Source: Telluribacter sp035998675 (lineage in GTDB: Bacteria > Bacteroidota > Bacteroidia > Cytophagales > Spirosomataceae). From it: a stretch of 64,000 nt of DNA. Shown here piece by piece: positions 17,975-26,940 of the stretch (position 1 is the first letter of the stretch; the number at the start of each line of letters is the position of its first letter). The notes beneath the pieces were generated by a model. The model was not told the origin of the DNA, ran no database searches, and was given only the letters and a program-made list of their open reading frames with translations. The position numbers and the translations under genes were made by a program. The stretch covers positions 124,001 to 188,000 of the forward strand of contig NZ_DASYHI010000022.1 of assembly GCF_035998675.1 (NCBI RefSeq), read 5' to 3'.

Positions 17975-18595
17975 TTACCTGGCAGCTACCAGTTTCACAT
18001 CCAGTGTGAAATCATCGTAGATGAGGTTATCACCCAGGGTAGCCGCGTCAAAGAATGACTTGGAACGGAACTTCATGTCGTACTTGGAGCGGTCAACCGT
18101 GATAGTACCGGCTACCTGCGCACCGTTGGCAGTAGGGGTTACCGTTACGGGGAAAGTTACGGGCTTGGTTATGCCTTTGATCGTCAGGTTACCCGTTACA
18201 TCGTACTTGTTGGCGCTGGTAGCCGTAGCATTGGTTACGACAAAGGTAGCGGTGGGGTGCTTTTCAACCGAGAAGAAATCTTCCGACTTCAGGTGACCTA
18301 CCAGTTTACCGTTGTAGTTTTGGTCAGTCAGGTCCTCGTCTGTAATGGTAGTCATATCAGCCACGAACTTGCCACCTACCAGTTTGTTGCCATCCAGGGT
18401 AAAGCTACCTTCTTTCAGAGCTATTTTTCCGTAATGCTCACCGGTCACTTTCTTACCGTTCCACTTAATCTCACTCTTGGCGGGATCTACTTTGTAGCTA
18501 ACGGCCTTGGCTTTGGTACCGTCTTCGGCTACTGCTACTGAGGAAATCAACATTACTGCGGCCATAACACTGGCAAATTGCTTGAACACTTTCAT
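17975..18595 (-). CDS. YceI family periplasmic lipid-binding-like protein
   Basis: 206 residues: a signal peptide (1-24, ending AVAED) followed by the YceI eight-strand beta-barrel domain (YKVDPAKSEIKWNGKKV; LTIKGITKPVTFPVTV; FDAATLGDNLIYDDFTLDV). Family members bind isoprenoid-type lipids in a hydrophobic pocket. It lies 50 bp behind a MarR regulator on the same strand and is most likely its co-transcribed target. Confidence 0.93.
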   Translation of the reverse strand: MKVFKQFASVMAAVMLISSVAVAEDGTKAKAVSYKVDPAKSEIKWNGKKVTGEHYGKIALKEGSFTLDGNKLVGGKFVADMTTITDEDLTDQNYNGKLVGHLKSEDFFSVEKHPTATFVVTNATATSANKYDVTGNLTIKGITKPVTFPVTVTPTANGAQVAGTITVDRSKYDMKFRSKSFFDAATLGDNLIYDDFTLDVKLVAAR

Positions 18596-18645
18596 TGGTT
18601 TACTTGATTTGGTTGGTTGAAAATTGGAAATTTATTAAAAGCTTT

Positions 18646-19101
18646 TTATTCGGTTTTACGCAGTCGGTCAAGCAAATTACTCAGCTGATCGGCCTCTTCC
18701 GGAGACAGGGTATGGAGGTTTTTCTCCATCTCAAGTATTACCGGGTCGAGTTGTTCCAGTAATGACAACCCTTTTTCGGTAATAATAACGTCAACCGCCC
18801 GGCGGTCCGAGGGACAGGAATTGCGAATGAGCAGGTCTTTAGCCAATAGTTTGTCAACCAACCGGGAAGCATTGGAGGTTTTGTCGAGCATCCGCTCGGC
18901 GATGGCGTTCATCTTAATCGGATTAGGATGCTGCCCTTTCAGAATACGCAGTACATTGTACTGTTGAGGCGTAATGCCATACTCCCGCATCACTTCCAGT
19001 TGCTGATACATCAGCCAGTTGCTCGTATAGATCAAATTCACGGTAAGCCGGTGGTAGGGCGTCCGGAATTTTTTCTGCTTTATATCAGTTTCGATGGACA
19101 T
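18646..19101 (-). CDS. MarR family transcriptional regulator
   Basis: 151 residues with the winged helix-turn-helix of MarR proteins: GITPQQYNVLRIL, the recognition helix region MLDKTSNASRLVDKLLAKDL and the wing SDRRAVDVIITEKG. It probably binds as a dimer to the repeat array just upstream (19125-19163), which overlaps its own promoter, implying autoregulation of the marR-yceI operon. Confidence 0.93.
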   Translation of the reverse strand: MSIETDIKQKKFRTPYHRLTVNLIYTSNWLMYQQLEVMREYGITPQQYNVLRILKGQHPNPIKMNAIAERMLDKTSNASRLVDKLLAKDLLIRNSCPSDRRAVDVIITEKGLSLLEQLDPVILEMEKNLHTLSPEEADQLSNLLDRLRKTE

Positions 19102-19120
19102 AGCTTCTTTCAGGATGATG

Positions 19121-19152
19121 CAAATTTAATGTATTAACATTTAATGTACAAA
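19121..19152 (-). promoter_or_regulatory. Promoter of the marR-yceI operon
   Basis: On the minus strand TAAATTTG (19128-19121) matches the -7 consensus TAnnTTTG, with TTTG (19152-19149) 20 bp upstream as the -33 element. Transcription would begin about 10-15 bp before the marR ATG. Repeats of the putative operator cover the spacer. Confidence 0.65.
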
Positions 19153-19163
19153 CATTGATTGTA
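19125..19163. promoter_or_regulatory. Putative MarR operator: three 9-bp direct repeats, 15-bp period
   Basis: TTTAATGTA at 19125-19133 and 19140-19148, and TTGATTGTA at 19155-19163, are each separated by 6 bp (TTAACA, CAAACA). The array covers the -33/-7 spacer of the marR promoter, so a bound regulator would block transcription. Confidence 0.55.
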
Positions 19164-19270
19164 CTTATTTTAGTTCCTCAAAACAAGTTACAAAAATAGT
19201 TGTACAGTAGATAGCTGTTACTACTACTAATTTATAATTCTACCCTAGTCGTTTTTTCAAGATCATAGCT

Positions 19271-19846
19271 ATGCTTACACTCAGGCGGCCACTAATTCTG
19301 GCTTCTAATTCGCCCCGGCGGCAACAACTTATGAAGGAAGCTGGTTTTGAGTTTAGGGTGGAAGTAAGATCTACGGAGGAAGATTTCCCCCTGGATATGC
19401 CGCCAGCCGAAGTAGCTGAGTACCTGGCCCGTCACAAAGCCGAACAGTTCAGCCGGGACCTGGGCGAAGAGCTGGTACTTTGTGCCGATACCATTGTGGT
19501 AGTAGACAGTACCATCCTGAACAAACCCGCGGACGCGGCGGAAGCCGGTACGATGCTCCGGATGCTGTCGGGCCGGACCCACCAGGTTATTACGGGGCTT
19601 TGCCTCCTGAGTGGCGAGGGTAGCCAGGTGGTTAGTGATGTGGCTCATGTAACCTTCCGTGAGCTGGTCCAGATGGAAATTGACTACTACATTCAGCAGT
19701 ACCGCCCTTTTGATAAAGCGGGCGCCTATGGTATACAGGAATGGATCGGGATGGTAGGAATTGAACGGATTGAAGGCTCTTACTATACCATTATGGGCTT
19801 GCCGGTACACAAGGTTTATCAGCTACTCAAGAGCTATGTCCGGTAA
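19271..19846 (+). CDS. maf: Maf family nucleotide pyrophosphatase
   Basis: 191 residues, full length. Motifs: ASNSPRRQQLMKEAGF (substrate-binding SPRR), CADTIVVVD (catalytic Asp region), LNKP, LSGRTHQVITG and FDKAGAYGIQEW. It hydrolyses dTTP, UTP or modified nucleotides and acts as a house-cleaning enzyme. The GH13 gene follows 51 bp downstream. Confidence 0.95.
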   Translation: MLTLRRPLILASNSPRRQQLMKEAGFEFRVEVRSTEEDFPLDMPPAEVAEYLARHKAEQFSRDLGEELVLCADTIVVVDSTILNKPADAAEAGTMLRMLSGRTHQVITGLCLLSGEGSQVVSDVAHVTFRELVQMEIDYYIQQYRPFDKAGAYGIQEWIGMVGIERIEGSYYTIMGLPVHKVYQLLKSYVR

Positions 19847-19897
19847 AAAGAGGCTAAGCAGGTACCCGTTTTTTAGTTAGTAAAAACCGGACTTTTT

Positions 19898-21376
19898 ATG
19901 TCTTTACCCCGAGTCTGTTACGAAATTTTTGTCCGCTCCTTCTGCGATTCCAATGGCGACGGAATCGGAGATCTGAACGGTATTACCTCCAAACTGGACT
20001 ACCTGCAGGACCTGGGGATTGAAGCCATCTGGCTAACACCCATTCACCCCTCCCCTTCTTACCACAAGTACGATATAACGGACTACTATGCCGTGGAGCC
20101 GGAGTACGGTACTTTGGAAGACTTCCGGCGGTTGCTGTCCGAAGCCCACCGGCGCAACATTCACCTGTATCTGGACCTGGTCGTTAACCATACCAGTACG
20201 CGGCACCCCTGGTTTCGGGCGGCCAGCACGGGTACTGCTACTCCCTACCGCTCGTTTTACTGGTGGATGACCCAGCAGCAAATTGAAAAAAGGGGCATCG
20301 GACGCCGCCAGCTGACGGCCGACTCCTGGGAAGCTAATCCGTGGCACGAGGTGGCCGGAGCACCGGAAAAGTACTACGGTATGTTTACGCACAGCATGCC
20401 GGATTTGAATTATGACTCGCCCCTGCTCCGGGAGGAAGTTTATAAGATTGTGGACTTCTGGCTCAATGAGGTGGGCGTAGATGGATTCCGGCTCGATGCG
20501 GCCCGGCACATTTACCCCTACTGGGAAAAAGACCGCAATCCGGTTTTTTGGGAGGAATTCGGAAAGCAGGTGGAAATAATTAAACCAGGTACTTATACCG
20601 TGGGAGAAGTTTGGGCCGACGCCCACGAAGTAGCTCCTTATTTCAAAGGACTCAAGGCCAACTTCCATTTTGACCTGAGCTACGCTTTACAGCAAATATT
20701 GCTGGAAGGTACCCACAAAAACCTGGTCAGCAAACTCCGGGACGATTATTCCGTATTTCGTTCCAGCAATCCGGCCTTTATTGACGCTACCATGCTCACC
20801 AACCACGACCAGAACCGGATTGGCAGCGTAGTAGAGGGAGATGTGGCCCGGATGAAGCTGGCCGCCGCGTTGCTCCTTACGCTGCCCGGACAGCCCTACC
20901 TCTACTACGGAGAAGAAATAGGTATGCTGGGCAAGAAACCCGACGAGCGAATCCGGGAGCCATTCATCTGGACCGAGGACCGGCACGACCCCCAGCGGGC
21001 GCTCTGGATCAGGCCCAGGTACTCCCGTCGTGGTACCGTCCGGCCTTTGTCCCGGCAGCAGCCGGACCCTACCTCTCTGTTTAATCATTACCGGCAGCTC
21101 ATCCGGTTGCGTAAAGCCGAACCAGCCCTGGCGCAGGTACAGCAGCCAAATCTGGCCGAAGCCCGTCTCCCAAACGATAGCCTGCTGGCTTACTACCGCA
21201 CGCATTCGGAACGTCCGGTGCTGATCATTCACAACCTGCGGGGCATGGCCCAAACCGTTCATCTAGCGGGTACTATGCAAAACTACCGGAACGTTTTGTT
21301 TTCCACGGATGCTTCGGTGGGCCTGCAAAAAGATACCATTCAACTGGCTCCTTATGGCAGTGTAATCCTGGTTTAA
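19898..21376 (+). CDS. GH13 alpha-glucosidase / alpha-amylase-like enzyme
   Basis: 492 residues without a signal peptide, so cytoplasmic. The barrel begins at RVCYEIFVRSFCDSNGDGIG. Catalytic residues are D200 (GFRLDAARH), E237 (TVGEVWAD) and D304 (TNHDQNR). The QDLGIEAIWLTPIHPSPSYHKYD segment is like oligo-1,6-glucosidases and trehalose synthases, but the length and the simple C-terminal domain favour an alpha-glucosidase or amylase on maltodextrins. It may feed the GlgE pathway encoded at the left end, though not in the same operon. Confidence 0.85.
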   Translation: MSLPRVCYEIFVRSFCDSNGDGIGDLNGITSKLDYLQDLGIEAIWLTPIHPSPSYHKYDITDYYAVEPEYGTLEDFRRLLSEAHRRNIHLYLDLVVNHTSTRHPWFRAASTGTATPYRSFYWWMTQQQIEKRGIGRRQLTADSWEANPWHEVAGAPEKYYGMFTHSMPDLNYDSPLLREEVYKIVDFWLNEVGVDGFRLDAARHIYPYWEKDRNPVFWEEFGKQVEIIKPGTYTVGEVWADAHEVAPYFKGLKANFHFDLSYALQQILLEGTHKNLVSKLRDDYSVFRSSNPAFIDATMLTNHDQNRIGSVVEGDVARMKLAAALLLTLPGQPYLYYGEEIGMLGKKPDERIREPFIWTEDRHDPQRALWIRPRYSRRGTVRPLSRQQPDPTSLFNHYRQLIRLRKAEPALAQVQQPNLAEARLPNDSLLAYYRTHSERPVLIIHNLRGMAQTVHLAGTMQNYRNVLFSTDASVGLQKDTIQLAPYGSVILV

Positions 21377-21498
21377 GGGATTTGAGCGGGTACTTTCCGT
21401 TAGTACCTAGGGGAGCTTTGAGTTCAAATTGTGGATTTTTCCGCTGGCGGCTAACTATTTTTTTCGTAAATTCAGGGTATCAACAGGTTCTAAGTACC

Positions 21499-22353
21499 AT
21501 GCAGGCTATTCTTGTTCCTACCGATTTTTCGACCAACTCCCAGAAAGCGCTGGAAATAGCGGCCGGGTTGGCGGTGCAGGCTAACGCGGAACTGGTACTT
21601 CTTAATGTAGGGGATAATGTAACAAATACCTCGCCCATTCAGGAGTTTGTCACATTTGACCAAAACAGCCGCGGCGGACTGACCCAGAACGCCAGGGACT
21701 ACATGGTTGAGCTCAGGCGGGAGTTAATGGAGAATCCAGCTTTTGTCCCGTTAAAAATTCGAGCGGAATTTTACAAAGGCTCGCTGGTACCGATTATTGA
21801 AAACTACGCCGAACAATACAATATAGATTTGATTGTGATGGGTACCCGGGGTGCCAGCGGGCTGGAGGAACTGCTCATTGGGTCAAACACCGAAAAGGTA
21901 ATTCGCCGGGCCTGCTGTCCGGTACTGGCGGTACCGCAGGAAGCCAAAACCGGAAAAATAACTTCCGTGGTTTTTCCTAGTACCCTAAAAGATAACCAGA
22001 AGGTAGTGTTCCGTCGGATGGCGGCTATCCAGAAGACTTTAGGTACCGGTATTCAGGTACAAGTACTCTACATTAATGACCCGGCGGGGCTGGGCAGCGA
22101 GGAGGCCATTCAGCAACGCTTTAGGGAATTGATATCGGACAGCCAATTGCTAAATACCACTTTCCACCTGAAAGGAGCGCTGGACCTGGACGAAGGGGTG
22201 GAGATACTGCGGTTTGCCAAAGAACAACAGGCGGATATTATTGCCATGGGAACCCACCAGCGACGCGGCCTTTCCCACCTGCTGCTGGGGAGTATGACCG
22301 AAGATACTGTTAACCACTCCGAAATACCGGTACTTACCATTCCCATTCGATAA
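21499..22353 (+). CDS. Tandem universal stress protein (two UspA domains)
   Basis: 284 residues from the ATG at 21499 (MQAILVPTDFSTNSQKALE); the longer frame from 21382 lacks coding character. Two UspA domains follow each other. The first has the ATP-site motif MGTRGASGLEELLIGSNTEK, the second MGTHQRRGLSHLLLGSMTED. It is probably a cytoplasmic stress-response protein. It stands alone 122 bp after the GH13 gene. Confidence 0.92.
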   Translation: MQAILVPTDFSTNSQKALEIAAGLAVQANAELVLLNVGDNVTNTSPIQEFVTFDQNSRGGLTQNARDYMVELRRELMENPAFVPLKIRAEFYKGSLVPIIENYAEQYNIDLIVMGTRGASGLEELLIGSNTEKVIRRACCPVLAVPQEAKTGKITSVVFPSTLKDNQKVVFRRMAAIQKTLGTGIQVQVLYINDPAGLGSEEAIQQRFRELISDSQLLNTTFHLKGALDLDEGVEILRFAKEQQADIIAMGTHQRRGLSHLLLGSMTEDTVNHSEIPVLTIPIR

Positions 22354-22452
22354 GTTAACAGTACCGGTCGCTCCGGGTTTCAGTAGAGAGTTTGGGGGCC
22401 TGTGCTTTATATCAAAAACTCATTCTGACCCTTTGCGCTACGCTCTCCCCCA

Positions 22453-23487
22453 ATGAAAACCTCTCTATTTCCCCTTATGGCTACCGCGGCTATTACGCTT
22501 ACCACCCTTAGTACTTCCCAACCGGCCACAGCCCAGGCTGTATACCCCAGCATCGGGCAGGTTGTTTATCAGGATGCCGGCCTGGAAAAACTACTCCCGA
22601 AGGGCACCCCCATTGAAGTACTGGCCTCGGGCTTTGTCTGGTCCGAAGGACCCATCTGGATAAAAAATGGCAACTACCTGCTCTTCTCGGATGTACCCCA
22701 GAATATTATTTTTAAATGGAGCGAGCAGGACGGGCTTTCCGAGTTTCTTAAGCCTTCGGGTTATACCGGCCGGGGTACCTACAGTGAAGAACCCGGCAGC
22801 AATGGTCTTACGCTCGACCGCCAGGGACGGCTAATTGCCTGCGAGCACGGCGACCGCCGGGTGTCGGCCATGCCGCTGACCGGCGGCGGAAAATGGACCC
22901 TGGCCGATCGCTACCAGGGCAAACGATTCCATAGCCCCAATGACGTAGTACAGCATCCCACGCAGGATAGCTACTACTTCACTGACCCTCCCTACGGTTT
23001 ACCCAAACGACAGGACGACCCCACCAAAGAACTCCCGCACTACGGGGTATACCGGGTAACGCCCGATGGCACGGTAACCCTGCTGGTCAGTGACCTGACC
23101 CGACCCAACGGCCTGGCTTTTTCGCCCGACGGCAAAACCCTGTACGTGGCGCAGTCGGACCCGGAGCGGGCTATCTGGATGGCTTATCTGGTACTGGCCG
23201 ATGGAACCGTGGGCAAAGGCCGGTTGTTATACGATGCAACTCCCATGGTAAAGCAGGGACTTCCCGGCCTGCCCGATGGTTTTAAGCTGGACAAGGACGG
23301 AAACCTGTGGGCCACGGGACCGGGTGGCGTACTTATCATTTCTCCCGACGGTAAACTGCTGGGCCGGATTGATACCAAACAGGCTACCGCTAACTGCGCC
23401 TGGGGCAATGATGGAAGTACCTTGTACATAACCGCCGACGGCTATTTATGCCGGATTAGAACAAATACGCGGGGAGCGGGTTTTTAA
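22453..23487 (+). CDS. Secreted SMP-30/gluconolactonase-like protein
   Basis: 344 residues with a signal peptide (about 1-27, ending ATAQA). It is a six-bladed propeller of the SMP-30/gluconolactonase/LRE type: WSEGPIW near residue 62 carries the metal-binding Glu, SNGLTLDRQGRLIACEHGDRR is typical, and FSPDGKTLYVAQSD holds the later metal site. It likely hydrolyses sugar lactones in the periplasm. No pathway partners are adjacent. Confidence 0.9.
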   Translation: MKTSLFPLMATAAITLTTLSTSQPATAQAVYPSIGQVVYQDAGLEKLLPKGTPIEVLASGFVWSEGPIWIKNGNYLLFSDVPQNIIFKWSEQDGLSEFLKPSGYTGRGTYSEEPGSNGLTLDRQGRLIACEHGDRRVSAMPLTGGGKWTLADRYQGKRFHSPNDVVQHPTQDSYYFTDPPYGLPKRQDDPTKELPHYGVYRVTPDGTVTLLVSDLTRPNGLAFSPDGKTLYVAQSDPERAIWMAYLVLADGTVGKGRLLYDATPMVKQGLPGLPDGFKLDKDGNLWATGPGGVLIISPDGKLLGRIDTKQATANCAWGNDGSTLYITADGYLCRIRTNTRGAGF

Positions 23488-23629
23488 GGTATGAAAATTG
23501 CATCTAAGTAGCTATTTTTATGACAATTACGTGCCAGAAACTAAATTATTTATTACCTTTTGATAAATCTTTCAATATCACGAACTTCGTGGCGTTCTTG
23601 GTGAGAACAGCAAAATTGTGTTGATTGGG

Positions 23630-25579
23630 ATGCTTGAAAATCGTCGCTTTGTCATTATTGGATTTTTCATTTTTGTAGGAATTGCCTATCTGTTCAGGCT
23701 GTTTCACCTGCAGGTCTTGGATGAAAGTTATTCGATTGAATCGTCCAGTAACTCCATCAAAAGGGTTATAGAAGTACCTTTCCGTGGCCAGATCTATGAC
23801 CGCTACGGCAAGCTTATTGTCTATAACACACCCGTCTACGATCTGATGGTCACGCCTTACAAAGCTAAGGTGCAGGATACCCTTACGCTCTGTAATCTTC
23901 TGGGGATTGAGCGTTCAGACTTTGACAGCCTGATGCTGGCCGCCCGTACCTACTCACGAAATAAGCCCTCCCTGTTCCTCCGCCAGCTATCCAAGGAAGA
24001 CCTGGCCCGGATTCAGGATATTATGGTGGATTATCCTGGTTTTGAATTTGTAAAAAGCTCCCTCCGCAATTATTCCGCTCCTGTTCTGGCCAATACGGTT
24101 GGCTACGTCAGTGAAATTACCAAAGGCCAGATTGAAAAGCAGGAAGGTGAATACTACCATCAGGGCGATTACGTGGGCCAGAGCGGGATTGAAAAGTACT
24201 ACGAAGAGCAGCTGCGCGGCAAACGCGGGATAAAGTTTGTGATGCAAAACGTAAGTGGTGTGGCCAAAGGCTCCTGGAAAGACGGAGAACTTGACACCAG
24301 TGCCATTGCCGGTCAAAACCTCTTCACGGGCATTGACCTGATGGTACAGCACTACGCCGACAGCCTCATGAAAAATAAGGTAGGTAGTGTAGTAGCGATT
24401 GAGCCCAAGACGGGGCAGATTATCACCATGGTTTCGGCCCCAACCTATGACCCCAGTATACTGGCTACCCGCCATTTCTCCAAAAACTATTCGGTACTGG
24501 CCATTAATCCTTACAAGCCGCTGTTTAACCGGCCCGTTATGGCCAGCTACCGGCCGGGCTCTACGTTTAAACTGATTCAGGCGCTGGTGGCCCTGCAGGA
24601 AGGAGTTATAACGCCCGGTACCGGTTTCGGGCACGCCGGGTCGCCGGTTAAGTGCCACGGGCACCCCGCTACTTCCGATGTAGCTACCGGCGTGAGGTAC
24701 TCGTGTAACCCGTATTTCTACCACGTCTTTAAGCGACTCATTTATAACAATTCTATCACCAATACTTTTGCCGCCTCGGCCAAGGGAGTCAGTGACTGGA
24801 ATGCCCGGGTAAGTAAGTTTGGAATAGGTGAACGACTGGGAATAGACCTGCCCAGTGAATACAAAGGAAACCTGCCCGACCAGAAGTACTATGATAAAAT
24901 CTACGGAGAAAGCCGCTGGAAGTTCTCCAATATTTACTCGTTAAGTATCGGCGAGGGAGAGATTCTTATTACGCCCCTCAAAATGGCCAACGTAGCCGCA
25001 ATTATCGCCAACCGTGGTTACTACTATACCCCTCACGTGGTAAGTGGTATTGGTCAAAAGGACAATCCGCTTCCGGAATTCAAAGTGCGCCACGAAACGG
25101 GTATAGATGCCAAACATTTCGAAACCATTATTCCGGGAATGATTGGCGCGGTGGAAGGGGGTACCGTAATGGGCCTGGCCCGGATTGACAGTATTCAGAT
25201 CGCGGGCAAAACCGGTACTTCGCAAAACAAAAAAGGAAAGGATCACTCCATATTTATTGCTTTTGCCCCGGCGCACGACCCCAAAATCGCCATTGCTGTG
25301 TTTATCGAGAACGCGGGCTTTGGAGGGGTGGCGGCCGCTCCCATTGCCAACCTGATTATCGAAAGGTACCTCAAACGCAAGACCAAGAATAAGGTACTCG
25401 AAAACTACGTCCTCACGCGGGATTATATGCCTAATGTGGTATTACCAGGCAGCGCTCCCAAAGCACCGGCCAAAAAGGACACCAGCAAGAAGAAGGAACC
25501 AGCCTCGGCCCCCATTGCCACTACCAAAAAGGAAGGAGTAGACAAGTCCAGAATGGCGGTAGTATCGTCCGGAAACTAA
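23630..25579 (+). CDS. mrdA: Penicillin-binding protein 2 (elongasome transpeptidase)
   Basis: 649 residues from the ATG at 23630; a GTG four codons earlier is possible. One membrane helix (8-27) anchors the protein. The dimerisation domain (FRGQIYDRYGKLI) precedes the transpeptidase domain with S311 in STFK, the SxN motif SCN and the KTG motif in AGKTGTS. It cross-links peptidoglycan during side-wall growth. The Lys/Ala/Pro-rich tail after residue 600 is an extension. rodA follows 75 bp later, the usual shape-gene pairing. Confidence 0.95.
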   Translation: MLENRRFVIIGFFIFVGIAYLFRLFHLQVLDESYSIESSSNSIKRVIEVPFRGQIYDRYGKLIVYNTPVYDLMVTPYKAKVQDTLTLCNLLGIERSDFDSLMLAARTYSRNKPSLFLRQLSKEDLARIQDIMVDYPGFEFVKSSLRNYSAPVLANTVGYVSEITKGQIEKQEGEYYHQGDYVGQSGIEKYYEEQLRGKRGIKFVMQNVSGVAKGSWKDGELDTSAIAGQNLFTGIDLMVQHYADSLMKNKVGSVVAIEPKTGQIITMVSAPTYDPSILATRHFSKNYSVLAINPYKPLFNRPVMASYRPGSTFKLIQALVALQEGVITPGTGFGHAGSPVKCHGHPATSDVATGVRYSCNPYFYHVFKRLIYNNSITNTFAASAKGVSDWNARVSKFGIGERLGIDLPSEYKGNLPDQKYYDKIYGESRWKFSNIYSLSIGEGEILITPLKMANVAAIIANRGYYYTPHVVSGIGQKDNPLPEFKVRHETGIDAKHFETIIPGMIGAVEGGTVMGLARIDSIQIAGKTGTSQNKKGKDHSIFIAFAPAHDPKIAIAVFIENAGFGGVAAAPIANLIIERYLKRKTKNKVLENYVLTRDYMPNVVLPGSAPKAPAKKDTSKKKEPASAPIATTKKEGVDKSRMAVVSSGN

Positions 25580-25654
25580 GTGTCCCGCCTACCGGAAACC
25601 TTGACCCAGAAAACACATTTAAGTACCGTACCCCCTCAAACTGTCGGCTAGAAA

Positions 25655-26938
25655 ATGGCTCGTAATCAACAAATTACTCAAAATCTCGATTGGATCGCCG
25701 TCCTGATTTACATCCTGTGTGTAATGATGGGATGGTTCAATATCTACGCGGCCGTTTACAGTCCGGAGGTACCTACCAGTATCTTTGACATGGCCCATAA
25801 CGCCGGTAAGCAGCTTATGTGGTTAGGTACTACCACGCTCCTGATTACAGCTATCCTGGTTATTGACCATAAGTTTTATGAGACATTCGCCTACATCATT
25901 TACGGGCTTGTGATCCTGTTGCTGATAGCGGTACTTTTCATTGGATCCGATATCAACGGTTCCCATTCCTGGATCAAAATAGGTGCCTTTTCTATTCAGC
26001 CCGCCGAATTTGCCAAATTAGGTACCAGTCTGGCGCTGGCCAAGTACCTCAGCGACCCGACCGTGAGCCTGACCCGGTCGTGGAAAGAGTACTTGCCCAT
26101 TGCGGGCTTTATCGGACTGCCGTCACTCCTCATCCTGCTTTCGAACGAAACGGGTTCCATGCTGGTATTTGCGGCTTTTGTCATTATGCTTTACCGCGAG
26201 GGCCTGCCCGGTATTATCCCCGCCGTTGGTATTATCATGGCCGTTCTGGTGGTGATGACCCTGCTGGTTTCCAACTGGTTTATCGTAGCCGGAATTATTA
26301 CGCTGGCGGGACTTATTATCTGGTTTATGCCCAAAACTACCCGACGGCAGGGTGGCTTGCTGGCTACGCTGGTGGTGGCGGTTTTTATGACCGGGGTGGT
26401 AGTTGGGGTAGATTTCTTTATAAATAACGTGCTGCAAAAACACCAGCGCAGCCGGATTATGGTACTTGTGGACCCCGACTCCGACCCGCGCGGCGCCGGC
26501 TGGAACGTGATTCAATCCAAAATTGCCATCGGGTCCGGGCGCCTCATGGGGAAAGGGTTTCTGGAAGGTACCCAAACCAAATTTGACTTTGTGCCCGAGC
26601 AAAGTACCGACTTTATTTTTTGTACCGTGGGCGAAGAACACGGCTTTATCGGCGCGTCCATTGTGGTGGTTCTTTTCGTCGGGCTCATTGGTCGGCTAAT
26701 TGTACTGGCCGAGCGGCAGCGAACGCGCTTTGCGCGGGTTTATGGCTACTGCGTAGCGGGTATCATGTTTTTCCACTTCATGGTCAACATCGGCATGACC
26801 ATCGGCCTCATGCCCGTAATTGGTATTCCGCTGCCCTTTTTCAGCTACGGGGGGTCTTCGTTGTGGTCGTTTTCAATCCTTCTTTTTATTTTCCTGAAAA
26901 TTGACTCGCAGCGCCCCTACACCCTCTCGCGTACCTGA
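25655..26938 (+). CDS. rodA: Rod shape-determining glycosyltransferase RodA (SEDS)
   Basis: 427 residues with about ten membrane helices. SEDS motifs are visible: GSHSWIKIGAFSIQPAEFAKLG, the loop with FVPEQSTDFIF, and the C-terminal GIPLPFFSYGGSSLW. It polymerises lipid II together with the PBP2 encoded just upstream. The next gene starts 2 bp after its stop codon. Confidence 0.96.
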   Translation: MARNQQITQNLDWIAVLIYILCVMMGWFNIYAAVYSPEVPTSIFDMAHNAGKQLMWLGTTTLLITAILVIDHKFYETFAYIIYGLVILLLIAVLFIGSDINGSHSWIKIGAFSIQPAEFAKLGTSLALAKYLSDPTVSLTRSWKEYLPIAGFIGLPSLLILLSNETGSMLVFAAFVIMLYREGLPGIIPAVGIIMAVLVVMTLLVSNWFIVAGIITLAGLIIWFMPKTTRRQGGLLATLVVAVFMTGVVVGVDFFINNVLQKHQRSRIMVLVDPDSDPRGAGWNVIQSKIAIGSGRLMGKGFLEGTQTKFDFVPEQSTDFIFCTVGEEHGFIGASIVVVLFVGLIGRLIVLAERQRTRFARVYGYCVAGIMFFHFMVNIGMTIGLMPVIGIPLPFFSYGGSSLWSFSILLFIFLKIDSQRPYTLSRT

Positions 26939-26940
26939 TC

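Noticed and set aside
19898..21376. GH13 gene as trehalose synthase
   Set aside because: The start resembles trehalose synthase, but the length and C-terminal domain fit alpha-glucosidases better, and no maltokinase fusion is present; left as GH13.
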